This document shows, piece by piece, positions 38,332-45,682 of a DNA stretch of 64,000 nucleotides. The stretch lies in assembly GCF_030546755.1 (NCBI RefSeq), contig NZ_JAUOPE010000005.1, positions 94,411 through 158,410 of the forward strand, given 5' to 3'. Under the pieces are notes generated by a model. That model searched no databases, was not told where the DNA came from, and was given only the letters and a program-made list of their open reading frames with translations. This stretch comes from Colwellia sp. 1_MG-2023 (GTDB lineage: Bacteria; Pseudomonadota; Gammaproteobacteria; Enterobacterales; Alteromonadaceae). The translations under genes and the position numbers were made by a program. The first letter of the stretch is position 1. Each line of letters begins with the position of its first letter.

Positions 38332-38351
38332 GATCAATCGCTTTTTGAAAA

Positions 38352-39206
38352 TTAGCTGTGAAATTTCTCGCAAGCAATTAACGTGTTTTCAATTAAACTG
38401 GCAACTGTCATTGGACCAACGCCGCCCGGAACAGGGGTTATAAATGATGCTTTCTCTTTCGCAACATCAAAATCTACATCGCCGACTAACTTGCCATCAT
38501 CTAAACGATTGATACCTACATCGATAACAATCGCACCTTCTTTGATCCATTCACCTGGAATAAATTTAGGTTTACCTACCGCAACCACGATTAAATCAGC
38601 ATTACGCACTTTTTCTTCTAAATTCTTGGTGAATCTGTGAGTTGTAGTAATAGTGCAACCGGCTAGTAATAACTCTAAAGTCATTGGACGGCCGACAATA
38701 TTTGAAGCACCAATGACTAAAGCATCTAAACCATGAGGTTTAACACCGGTTGATTGGATCAGCGTCATAATGCCTTTCGGTGTACAAGGTCTTAATCCTG
38801 GTAAACGTAAAGCAAGCTTACCGACATTAGAAGGGTGGAAACCATCAACGTCTTTATTGGGAGCAATGTGCTCTATCACTAAATTTGCATCTAAACCGAC
38901 AGGTAAGGGAAGTTGTACCAGAATACCGTCGATCTCATCATCATTGTTTAACGTTGATACTAGGTCTAATAATTCTGCTTCTGTTGTTGATGCTGGCAAA
39001 TCATAAGAGCGAGATACAAAGCCAACTTCTTCACAAGCGCGACGTTTACTGCCGACATAAACTTCTGAAGCGGGATCACTACCGACTAAAATAACGGCTA
39101 ATCCCGGCGCTCTTAAACCTTGCGCTACGCGAGCACTGACCTTTTCTTTAACCGAAGTTCTTAATTGTTGAGCGATGGCTTTGCCATCAATAAGTGATGC
39201 AGTCAT
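38352..39206 (-). CDS. folD: Bifunctional methylenetetrahydrofolate dehydrogenase/cyclohydrolase
   Basis: Interconverts 5,10-methylene-, methenyl- and 10-formyl-tetrahydrofolate. About 284 residues. Catalytic [13 protein letters not shown] (Tyr and Lys of the active site), [10 protein letters not shown], the PCTPKGIM loop, NADP-binding [19 protein letters not shown] and the C-terminal [15 protein letters not shown] are all present. The ATG at 39206 ([12 protein letters not shown]) has AGGA just upstream; a longer frame from 39242 has no such site. Confidence 0.96.
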   Translation of the reverse strand: MTASLIDGKAIAQQLRTSVKEKVSARVAQGLRAPGLAVILVGSDPASEVYVGSKRRACEEVGFVSRSYDLPASTTEAELLDLVSTLNNDDEIDGILVQLPLPVGLDANLVIEHIAPNKDVDGFHPSNVGKLALRLPGLRPCTPKGIMTLIQSTGVKPHGLDALVIGASNIVGRPMTLELLLAGCTITTTHRFTKNLEEKVRNADLIVVAVGKPKFIPGEWIKEGAIVIDVGINRLDDGKLVGDVDFDVAKEKASFITPVPGGVGPMTVASLIENTLIACEKFHS

Positions 39207-39430
39207 AATTCCTAGGGTGTCGATATGAAAAAAACAACGCATTTTCTCATAAATTCCATCGCAGGTGTAGGTGAATTTTTTGATATGTTATAGATATTGG
39301 TTATCATTTCTATGGTAAAAGTTAATTCATCGAATTTTTGGTTGTTAGTATTAATATTAACCAAATAGTTTCTCTATGAGGAAAGGTTGCTGTAAAAGTG
39401 AGCGAACGAATATTTATTTGTAAAAAACGT

Positions 39431-39459
39431 TTGACGAAGAACAGCCAACTAGGTAATAT
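39431..39459 (+). promoter_or_regulatory. Sigma-70 promoter of the tRNA-Pro/tRNA-Arg unit
   Basis: TTGACG at 39431-39436 and TAATAT at 39454-39459 with a 17-bp spacer, then a GC-rich discriminator (CCGCACCC) typical of stringently controlled stable-RNA promoters. It lies about 45 bp before tRNA-Pro. Confidence 0.8.
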
Positions 39460-39509
39460 CCGCACCCGTTGAAAGCAAGCATGTTTTTAGTGTTTGATTA
39501 GACGAATGT

Positions 39510-39586
39510 CGGTGATTAGCGCAGCTTGGTAGCGCACTTGGTTTGGGTCCAAGGGGTCGCAAGTTCGAATCTTGCATCACCGACCA
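39510..39586 (+). tRNA. tRNA-Pro (anticodon TGG)
   Basis: 77 nt. Acceptor CGGTGAT pairs with ATCACCG, discriminator A, encoded CCA. The anticodon arm CTTGG-TTTGGGT-CCAAG gives anticodon TGG; the T arm has the standard GTTCGAAT loop. Close to E. coli proM along its length. Read from the promoter at 39431. The broken tRNA-Arg begins 48 bp later and was probably its original partner in one transcript. Confidence 0.96.
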
Positions 39587-39634
39587 CTTTCTTTTTTATA
39601 AATAATTTGAAAGTAACCTGTTATAAGGTACTGT

Positions 39635-39662
39635 GCGCCCTTAGCTCAGCTGGATAGAGCAA
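39635..39662 (+). pseudogene. Truncated 5' part of a tRNA-Arg(UCU)-type gene
   Basis: GCGCCCTTAGCTCAGC followed by TGGATAGAGCAA matches the acceptor 5' strand, D arm and position 26-27 of the argU-type tRNA-Arg(TCT) almost base for base. It then breaks at 39663 into unrelated sequence. No anticodon arm, T arm or matching 3' acceptor strand (ending GGGCGCGCCA in argU) follows within the window. I read it as the left remnant of the native tRNA gene, split by insertion of the island. The 3' part may sit at the far end of the island. Confidence 0.8.
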
Positions 39663-39775
39663 GTATTACCCCCTAGGGTATTACCTAACTTATCAGAATG
39701 TAAGGTTTTCGTGGTGTGTAGGGTAGGTAACTTTACCCATCTTCTGATAAAAGTTACCATGGTAGGTAACATGTT
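39663..39775. repeat. Repeat cluster at the island's left junction
   Basis: Directly after the tRNA break there are a 10-bp direct repeat GGTAGGTAAC (39722-39731 and 39761-39770), a partial inverted copy TTACCTA (39681-39687), and a 9-bp perfect inverted repeat TTATCAGAA (39690-39698) with TTCTGATAA (39742-39750), extended by AACT/AGTT outside. Such clusters resemble recombinase arm or accessory sites of an attachment site. No recombinase gene is in view, so the function is inferred. Confidence 0.55.
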
Positions 39776-39806
39776 TATTTGTCTAATAATTCAAATAATC
39801 ATATTA

Positions 39807-39835
39807 TTTACAAATAAATATTAGTTTTTTATTAT
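39807..39835 (+). promoter_or_regulatory. Promoter of the intron-bearing tRNA-Arg
   Basis: TTTACA at 39807-39812 and TATTAT at 39830-39835 with a 17-bp spacer, 20 bp before the mature 5' end of tRNA-Arg. This gives the island tRNA its own promoter, independent of the tRNA-Pro promoter. Confidence 0.6.
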
Positions 39836-39855
39836 AGACTACTATTTGTAATAAA

Positions 39856-40152
39856 GGTCCGTTAGCTCAGCTGGATAGAGCATCCGCCTTCTAAAAGTAA
39901 AATTTGGGCCTTATTGGTGAAAACCTCTAAGTGTAAGATGTCAAATTCAGGGAAACCTTCCATGTAATGATGATGGCAATCCTGAGCCAAGCCTTACGAA
40001 AGTAAGGAAGGTGCAGAGACTAGACGGCATCCACCTAAAGCGAAAGCAATGGTGAAGGGATAGTCCAGCGCACGAAGCCAGTAATGGTGGCAGTGAAAAC
40101 TGTAGTGTGATGAAGCGGAGGGTCACAGGTTCAAATCCTGTACGGACTGCCA
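39856..40152 (+). tRNA. tRNA-Arg (anticodon TCT) interrupted by a group I intron
   Basis: Exon 1 is 39856-39892 and exon 2 is 40113-40152. Joined, they form a complete 77-nt tRNA: acceptor GGTCCGT with ACGGACT, D arm GCTC-AGCTGGATA-GAGC, anticodon arm TCCGC-CTTCTAA-GCGGA (anticodon TCT), variable GGGTC, T arm ACAGG-TTCAAAT-CCTGT, discriminator G and encoded CCA. The intron follows anticodon position 36, between 36 and 37. The first acceptor pair is G-U, which is unusual. The acceptor stem differs completely from the broken tRNA-Arg at 39635, so this is not a duplicate of it. It would decode AGA (and AGG by wobble). Confidence 0.93.
39893..40112 (+). ncRNA. Group I self-splicing intron (IC3-like) in the tRNA-Arg anticodon loop
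   Basis: 220 nt. The 5' exon ends in U and the intron ends in G, as splicing requires. A likely guide GGG (39906-39908) pairs with the anticodon UCU as U-G, C-G, U-G. P2 carries a GAAA loop (39916-39925), then GATGTCAAATTCAGGGAAAC, GGCAATCCTGAGCCAAGCC (P4/P6 strands), GAAGGTGCAGAGACTAGACG (P7 5' with the G-binding site, near 40007-40026), TGGTGAAGGGATAGTCCAG (P7 3', near 40050-40068) and a P9 hairpin CAGT-GAAA-ACTG (40091-40102). Order and sequence parallel the Azoarcus tRNA-Ile intron closely. It holds no reading frame for a homing endonuclease. The minus-strand open frame across it is not a gene. Confidence 0.92.
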
Positions 40153-40752
40153 TTTTCTTTTATTTAGCTTTTAGTTAAATATCTCATTAATAATATTAAT
40201 ATATTATTTTTCTTAAATATATCTTCTGATATAAAAAATACTCCATTAAAGCTTCTATAAGTCTATTTAGAGCACTTAATTTAATTTTAAGTACAATAAG
40301 TTGCTTAGCATAAATTATCACTTAAATCGTATCCTGGCTTTTTAGATGAGTATTGATTAGTTAAAGTATTTTAAATTTATTCTCCTTTAATTCCCTTGAG
40401 CCAAGCTAAAAATATCTATTCTTGTGCATTGCACTATCGTTTACGCGATGTGAACTAAGCAAAAAGAGAACGCTAGCTTATTAGGTAGGTCATCAATCTC
40501 ACACGCGATAAATAATCTTCTTTTGAATATCATTCATATCACTCGTACCTGTATTTTGTAAACCCAAAGCATACTTGATTTAGATACATTCCGGTTTATT
40601 TGTCTTAGATGAGTTTTATTTATAAAACAGTGCTAAATGACATTTTGAATATTTATTTTTTAGTATAGATTTCAGTGTATTAACTGTGAAACAATGACCG
40701 TTAGGAGTTAATTAATAGGAGATAACATAAAAAATATTATTGAGGTAATAAA
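40153..40752. other. AT-rich non-coding stretch after tRNA-Arg
   Basis: 600 bp of very AT-rich sequence between tRNA-Arg and the first island gene. No convincing gene, terminator or tRNA is seen. GGAG and AGGAG stretches near 40702-40721 belong to the leader of the next gene. Confidence 0.5.
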
Positions 40753-41193
40753 ATGAGCGTAAATTGTTTTTATAAAAGTGAATTAAAAGAAGAGTTGAAA
40801 AAAGAGCTACTTCACAACAAAGATTTTAGTAAGAAAGAATTGGAGTTTCTGTACTTTAAGCTATTTGAAATAATCAAAGAGTACGAGTTTTCAAAAATTT
40901 TAATTAAGCAAAATGTAAGTGTTGCTGGTGACGAAGGCATCGAATATTTATATTTTATTGACGGTCAGTACTTACCATTTCAACAAAGAAAAGATTTCGC
41001 AAGGTATGTTTTCAACAAATCTAAATTTGCGACAGATTTAAAAATGTCTTATCACAATCACTATGGCGAAGTTCTTATTAAATTTCTAGAAGCTGCGACA
41101 GCAGCATTAGTTGATTATGCTATTTCAGGTGTATTTAAAGATATAGTAAGTAATGGAGGGCTACTTGTTACGGCTCCAATGGAAAAGGCTTAA
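40753..41193 (+). CDS. Hypothetical protein of the island
   Basis: 146 residues, Lys/Glu-rich, start MSVNCFYKSELKEELKKELL, end LLVTAPMEKA. The N-terminal half is a predicted charged helical region; a small hydrophobic C-terminal segment (FLEAATAALVDYAISGVF) might be amphipathic rather than a membrane helix. I do not recognise a family. No signal peptide. The weak ribosome site TGAGGTAATAAA precedes the ATG. Flanked by long non-coding AT-rich DNA, which is common in island cargo. Confidence 0.6.
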   Translation: MSVNCFYKSELKEELKKELLHNKDFSKKELEFLYFKLFEIIKEYEFSKILIKQNVSVAGDEGIEYLYFIDGQYLPFQQRKDFARYVFNKSKFATDLKMSYHNHYGEVLIKFLEAATAALVDYAISGVFKDIVSNGGLLVTAPMEKA

Positions 41194-41539
41194 TGTGCTT
41201 CAATCCTCCTAATTATGGATGCTGCTCGTATTAAAGTTCGTCTAATCGAGAAAAATTTTCTAGCCATGATATGTATTACCTTGATGAATAATATCAATGC
41301 AGTAAAAACTGTTTATCATATTACTAAAAGTGAAATTTAGTGTAATAATAGGCATGACTTTGTATGTGTTATCATATGAAGTAAGGCCGTATCAAAGAGG
41401 CCAGTTCCCACATTAGCGGACGAAATGGATTTACTTTGAGTAGTTAGTTAATTCGCATAGCGGATCATTTTCCAATAAAAATTTATTCAACAAGAAGTGC
41501 AGTGGGCTTTTTGTTGTTTATTTTTGTATTGGTGAATAA
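41194..41539. other. Intergenic region within the island
   Basis: 346 bp without a gene. It includes a short GGCC-containing inverted element (AGGCCG ... GGCC near 41383-41402) and the leader of the gene at 41540 (GGTGA before the ATG). Nothing else is identified. Confidence 0.4.
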
Positions 41540-41899
41540 ATGTCGCTAAAAAATGACGACTTGCTTAATAATGTAAAAAGACAGGCAAAAAGGCTTTCAA
41601 AAAAAATATCTATTCCGCTTGGGCAAGCCCAAGAAATGTTGTCCTATGTTGTTTATGGCTGTGATAGTTATGGACAGTTAATTTCATTGCTGAAGTCTGA
41701 CTCCTTTGAAAATAAAAATTTGATATTAGCGGCTTTACACCCTAAAGCAGAAGACTTCCTTCTGAAATTTCTCAATACTGATATGAATAATATTTTGTCT
41801 CGTTTTAATGAAAGGGTTGAAAAAATAAAAATAAACGAAAATAGCGTTGTTGAAATTTTCGGTATTGAACCAACTGATTTTAAAAGTAAAATAAAATAA
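41540..41899 (+). CDS. Small protein with a glyoxalase-related/DUF5623-like N-terminal helix pair
   Basis: 119 residues. The N-terminus LLNNVKRQAKRLSKKISIPLGQAQEMLSYVVYGCDSYGQLISLL follows the pattern K-x2-AK-x-L ... A-x-E-x-L-x2-x-YG-x3-x2-x-L found in the short helical domain shared by DUF5623 and glyoxalase-related accessory proteins on plasmids and islands. The remainder is charged and helical (FLNTDMNNILSRFNERVEKIK). The function of these proteins is unknown. It shares the N-terminal module with the gene at 42123. GGTGA serves as ribosome site. Confidence 0.6.
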   Translation: MSLKNDDLLNNVKRQAKRLSKKISIPLGQAQEMLSYVVYGCDSYGQLISLLKSDSFENKNLILAALHPKAEDFLLKFLNTDMNNILSRFNERVEKIKINENSVVEIFGIEPTDFKSKIK

Positions 41900-42122
41900 A
41901 ATCCTTTTAAATTATACAGATACGTATAATTCTGTTCTGTTTACAATCGTTTTACTCTCATATATATTAGCAAAAAAGGCTGAACGGACAGCCTATGCCT
42001 ACACATATTTAGCTGATATTTAAATATGAACGATGAAGCAGAGCATCCGTAAAAATTTGGTTTTCATAATTAACAAACTGGCGTTAGTAGGCTGTTGTTT
42101 GTTTTAATTTATGGATAACTAA

Positions 42123-43163
42123 ATGATCACATCAGACACATTAACCTTAAAGTTAAAACTCCAAGCTAAACTTCTTGCAAAATCCCTAAATTTACCTGAA
42201 TCATTTGGTTATGATTTATTAGCAAAAACTATCTACCAACATATAGACTTTGAAGATTTATGCGACTCAATAGCTGAATTTAATTATGCATCAAGTTTTG
42301 GGGCTTTATCTGAATATCAAAAGTTAAAGTACGTATTGATCTGTGAAGTGGAAGATAAAGAATTAATTGAAGAACTTCATTTAGAAATAGAACAAATGGC
42401 GATTCGACTAGAATCGAAGGCAGTAATAAATATTTCTGATATTGATTTGATTTCAAATTTATATAAATTATTTGGTCTTGAGAATGAGTCAAAATACATT
42501 GTAGATGCCGAGCACATCGAATTGGATTGGCAACTATGTTTTGATTCATTACAAGATCATTACGCTGTTTTAAGCACTGATCTGTTAATCAATGAAATAC
42601 CATTCCGTTTTCTAGCAACAAAAGTTTCATTTGATGAGTTCTCTGTTGATAACGTAAAGCATTCACTTCATACGAATCTTACACAATCAGATGACTCATC
42701 TGCTAAAACAAACGAAGAAAGAATAAAAATAGATGAACATATAAAATGGGTAGCTGATAGCTGTGACTGCTTATCAAATTTTGAATCAGATACTCCTGAC
42801 CGCAATCCTTCTTATTTTAAAATAAATAACCAAAACTATCTGGTATTTGGTTTCCCATTATCACCGCATTTGTCAATCACTGACATTGGACACGCCCCCA
42901 ATATTAATATTCGGATAAAAGATACTGAAGAAAAGCAGGTGTTTATTTTAAATTTAGGAAGTGAAAGATTAACTCTTGAGTGCATTTTTCTGAACAAAAT
43001 CGAGGACGGTGAAAAGTGCTATTCACCGAAAAACCAATGGATTAATGATTCACTTTTATCTCGTAAAGATGCATGTCAATTTCGAATTGTTTTCAATAAC
43101 TCATATTACCTAATGATCTTGAGACCTTTTGCTCACGTAGATTGGCTGGTGAATGCGTTATGA
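42123..43163 (+). CDS. Hypothetical protein with the same N-terminal helical module
   Basis: 346 residues. Residues 8-55 (LKLKLQAKLLAKSLNLPESFGYDLLAKTIY...) repeat the helix-turn-helix-like module seen at the start of the 41540 gene. The rest (about 60-346) is acidic with an alternating beta pattern (NYLVFGFPLSPHLSITDIG, QVFILNLGSERLTLECIFL), not recognised. No signal peptide or membrane helix. Its stop codon overlaps the start of the next gene (ATGA), so the two are translationally coupled. Confidence 0.6.
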   Translation: MITSDTLTLKLKLQAKLLAKSLNLPESFGYDLLAKTIYQHIDFEDLCDSIAEFNYASSFGALSEYQKLKYVLICEVEDKELIEELHLEIEQMAIRLESKAVINISDIDLISNLYKLFGLENESKYIVDAEHIELDWQLCFDSLQDHYAVLSTDLLINEIPFRFLATKVSFDEFSVDNVKHSLHTNLTQSDDSSAKTNEERIKIDEHIKWVADSCDCLSNFESDTPDRNPSYFKINNQNYLVFGFPLSPHLSITDIGHAPNINIRIKDTEEKQVFILNLGSERLTLECIFLNKIEDGEKCYSPKNQWINDSLLSRKDACQFRIVFNNSYYLMILRPFAHVDWLVNAL

Positions 43164-43501
43164 TAAAAACATTCTTAAAAAGCGCAACAGTATTGAGTGT
43201 TTTTGATTTCCATAATGATGAGAAAATTTTTCTTGGGGAAATGTTATTCGGTATTGTTCATTCAGATCAAACGTATCTATTTGAGAAAGGGCAAAGGGTA
43301 ATAACATCAATTATCAAATCTCAAAATAACTTTGAATTCATTACAAAAAGCGATAATTGTTATGTCACTGAAGATAAACCCGAAAGTTTTGAGTTGAGAT
43401 TATCTGAATTTGTAGTTATGAGACATTTGTTGCTTTCACCTGCTGAAGTAATTGAAGCAAGAGAGAAATTAGAGCGTGAAGATGCAAAACGATTACATTG
43501 A
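43160..43501 (+). CDS. Hypothetical protein coupled to the 42123 gene
   Basis: 113 residues from the ATG of the ATGA overlap (MIKTFLKSATVLSVFDFHND), a short beta-rich protein ending in a charged helix (SPAEVIEAREKLEREDAKRLH). An in-frame TTG 18 bp earlier inside the previous gene is less likely. The N-terminal half looks like a small beta-barrel; no family is recognised. Probably one transcript with the genes on both sides. Confidence 0.55.
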   Translation: MIKTFLKSATVLSVFDFHNDEKIFLGEMLFGIVHSDQTYLFEKGQRVITSIIKSQNNFEFITKSDNCYVTEDKPESFELRLSEFVVMRHLLLSPAEVIEAREKLEREDAKRLH

Positions 43502-43512
43502 ACGGTGGTCAA

Positions 43513-43911
43513 ATGATACATAGTCAAAGAGCAATAATGACCTCAGTCGATCATCTCAATGAAAATTTTGAAGTCAAAGTAAATAGGTGCCCAACTGAAT
43601 TTTAAGATGATTCAGATAGCAGTGTATTATTTTCACTGCCAAAAGATAAATTCAGTGACTATTTTGAAGTTGGTGATTTGATTGAATTCAAAAGCCTGGG
43701 TAGTTCCAGCCTAGAAATTGCCAACTTAAGCTGCAAGGTGCTTAGGCCAGCTAAGTTTAAACGCGAGCTAAACTCAATATTGAGGCGGTTAGATGATCAT
43801 CATCATCCGTTGAAACGATGCATTTTATTAACCGAAGATAGCCTTGTTTTATTGTCTATAGACAAGAACACTGAAGAGTTAATGCTATTAAAGAATCAGC
43901 AAAAAATTTAG
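43513..43911 (+). pseudogene. Small island gene interrupted by an in-frame TAA
   Basis: ATG at 43513 has GGTGG five bases upstream and follows the previous gene by 11 bp. The frame reads MIHSQRAIMTSVDHLNENFE through codon 30, meets TAA at 43603-43605, then continues open for 101 more codons (DDSDSSVLFSLPKDKF ... LMLLKNQQKI) to TAG 43909-43911. The downstream part has protein-like composition and no good start of its own except a TTG at 43678. Most likely a nonsense-inactivated gene of about 132 codons; a sequencing error or a split gene is possible. The product is unrecognised, with a mainly beta first part. Confidence 0.65.
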
Positions 43912-43918
43912 AGTAATC

Positions 43919-44419
43919 ATGAAAAATTTTGAAGATAAAGTTGTTAAAGTGATCTCTAAACTCACTTGTAATGGTTGTGGCGAACATGCAACTCAAGATG
44001 ACTACGAATTTCATGAGTTTATAAGTATTGATCATAAATGTGGCTATGGAAGTATTCACGGTGATGGCAATCAAATCAGTATTGATCTCTGCCAGAAGTG
44101 CTTTGCTGATATGTGCGGTGATAGTTTAACCGTTATTGAGCCTAATGATGAAAAGCATGATAGTTGTTCACGAATTGATGTAAAAGATATTTTGTCAGCA
44201 AATAAAATAAGTAATCAGGAAGAGTTAACGTCTGCGTTAAAGCGGCTTGATCAACTGTGGGATGCTCAACACCTTTCAGAATCTGGAGGTGAGTTTCATC
44301 AACTAGTTGACTTGATTACTGCTTTTGAAGGGAAAAGCTGGGATTCATATTTTGGAACAGTTTATGCCGCATCAGATGATTTTATGTCGGAGCGTGCAAT
44401 TACTGTTGGTAAATCTTAA
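43919..44419 (+). CDS. Zinc-ribbon protein with antitoxin-like C-terminal half
   Basis: 166 residues. N-terminal half has paired cysteines CNGC (about 17-20) and CQKC (about 58-61) around HEFISIDHKCGYGSIHGDG, the pattern of a small zinc-ribbon family whose members read GYGS-fGDG-x-dLC-x2-C. The second half (about 90-166), LTSALKRLDQLWDAQ...GGEFHQLVDLITAFE, resembles the N-terminal region of HigA-type antitoxins (ALxRIExLWDAxPGTPEGxELxxLxxLVExYE). The fusion could be an orphan antitoxin or regulator. Starts 7 bp after the broken gene. Confidence 0.6.
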   Translation: MKNFEDKVVKVISKLTCNGCGEHATQDDYEFHEFISIDHKCGYGSIHGDGNQISIDLCQKCFADMCGDSLTVIEPNDEKHDSCSRIDVKDILSANKISNQEELTSALKRLDQLWDAQHLSESGGEFHQLVDLITAFEGKSWDSYFGTVYAASDDFMSERAITVGKS

Positions 44420-44483
44420 CAAAGTGGTATTAACAGTAGTAGGTGTTAACGATTTATATTCTGCCTGCATAACCCTAAAAGGA

Positions 44484-44873
44484 TTAACTATCTAAAGATT
44501 TTATGATCCCACATGCTTCAATAGTATTGTTTGAACCACAAGCACTTGCCATCTGTTGTAACTCTGCTTTAAGCGCTCTTAATTCTTTCATGCGCTTATT
44601 CACTAATGCGAGTTGCTGATCAATTAATGCATTAACGCTAGAGCAGCTTTCTTCTGGCTTATTTTTTAATTCGATAAGACGTTTAATATCATTGAGTGAT
44701 ATATCTAGGCTGCGACAATGTTTTACGAATTCCAATTGTTTTAGTGCTTTACTATCATACAGCCTAAAATTACCTTCTGAACGGTTTGGATTTAACAGCA
44801 ATCCTTCTCTTTCATAATATCTAATTGTCTGTATTGAACAACCTGATTTTTTTGAGAACTCGCCTATTTTCAT
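44484..44873 (-). CDS. MerR family regulator, CadR/PbrR type
   Basis: About 129 residues. N-terminal winged helix MKIGEFSKKSGCSIQTIRYYE (about 1-20) and EGNFRLYD; a dimer helix; metal-site cysteines in EESCSSVNALIDQQLALV (about residue 77) and the C-terminal ACGSNNTIEACGI, the arrangement of Cd/Pb/Zn sensors CadR and PbrR. The ATG at 44873 has AGGGA upstream; a longer frame from 44933 would overlap its own operator. Divergent from the transglutaminase-CDF operon, with its dyad in a 19-bp spacer between. Two more copies of the same dyad lie at 54152 and 56323, so it probably controls the whole block. Confidence 0.9.
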   Translation of the reverse strand: MKIGEFSKKSGCSIQTIRYYEREGLLLNPNRSEGNFRLYDSKALKQLEFVKHCRSLDISLNDIKRLIELKNKPEESCSSVNALIDQQLALVNKRMKELRALKAELQQMASACGSNNTIEACGIIKSLDS

Positions 44874-44890
44874 AAAATTCCCTAACAAAC

Positions 44891-44921
44891 TTGACTCTAT
44901 AGTTACTATAGGATTTATAGT
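44891..44921 (+). promoter_or_regulatory. CadR/PbrR-type operator-promoter 1
   Basis: TTGACT (44891-44896), 19-bp spacer and TATAGT (44916-44921). The spacer begins with the dyad CTATAGTTACTATAG. A 19-bp spacer and a dyad between -35 and -10 are the hallmark of MerR-activated promoters. It drives the transglutaminase-CDF genes to the right. Confidence 0.88.
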
Positions 44922-44950
44922 AATAATATACAAGTTAACCGGAGTATAAA

Positions 44951-45682
44951 ATGGCTGAGAAATATTTAAATAATACGAATGTTGTTAATTTTGAACACAA
45001 GAATATCCAATCTCTTATTAATAAACGAGGGTGGAAAAATTTGGATGATTTCAACAAAATTGGTGCCGCTTATCAGTTTGTAAAAGATGAGATTCTCTTC
45101 GGCTATAATGAAAGCGATGATATTGCAGCAAGCGATGTGCTAGCAGATGGTTATGGGCAATGTAATACTAAGGGTAATCTATTAATGGCACTCTTGCGTG
45201 GATTAGGTATCCAGTGTCGTTTCCATGGTTTTACCATTGATCAGCAATTACAAAAAGGTGCCATTCCCAGCTATATATTTTGGCTAGCACCTAAATATAT
45301 TATCCATAGTTGGGTAGAAGTTTATTTTGATGGGCACTGGATTAATTTAGAGGGCTTTATATTAGATAGGCAATACTTAACCTCACTACAGCAGAAGTTT
45401 AACCAAGAAAAAGATGATTTTTGTGGTTATGGTGTTGCGACAAAGTGCTTTTCATCACCAGATACAGATTGGCGTGGAGAGGATACCTATATTCAAAAAG
45501 AAGGTATCCATGACAACTTTGGACTTTATAATTCCCCTGATGAATTTTACCTAGAAAAAGGCACAAATTTATCAGGAGTAAAACGTTGGTTGTATCAACG
45601 CGTGATCCGTCATTTGATTAATATGAATGTATCAAAAATTAGAAATACAAAAGCACTGGAGGTACAAAATGCACAACCATAG
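44951..45682 (+). CDS. Transglutaminase-like domain protein
   Basis: 243 residues with the transglutaminase-like cysteine protease fold: Cys in DGYGQCNTKGNLLMALLRGLG (about 75) and His in YIIHSWVEVYFDGHWINLEG (about 119), followed by an acidic position. No signal peptide, so cytoplasmic. The enzymatic role is unknown. GGAG six bases before ATG. It is the first gene behind the CadR-type promoter and overlaps the CDF exporter gene by 14 bp, so it is part of the metal response. Confidence 0.8.
   Translation: MAEKYLNNTNVVNFEHKNIQSLINKRGWKNLDDFNKIGAAYQFVKDEILFGYNESDDIAASDVLADGYGQCNTKGNLLMALLRGLGIQCRFHGFTIDQQLQKGAIPSYIFWLAPKYIIHSWVEVYFDGHWINLEGFILDRQYLTSLQQKFNQEKDDFCGYGVATKCFSSPDTDWRGEDTYIQKEGIHDNFGLYNSPDEFYLEKGTNLSGVKRWLYQRVIRHLINMNVSKIRNTKALEVQNAQP

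Noticed and set aside
39635-39855. A second intron-containing tRNA starting at 39635
   Set aside because: No matching 3' acceptor strand, T arm or group I core occurs before the next tRNA; only the 5' part is present.
39947-40153. Minus-strand open frame across the tRNA-Arg intron
   Set aside because: It overlaps the conserved core of the group I intron and the tRNA 3' exon; no ribosome site and no protein-like family pattern.
43603-43605. Recoding of the in-frame stop as selenocysteine or pyrrolysine
   Set aside because: The codon is TAA, which is not used for either residue, and no recoding element is visible.
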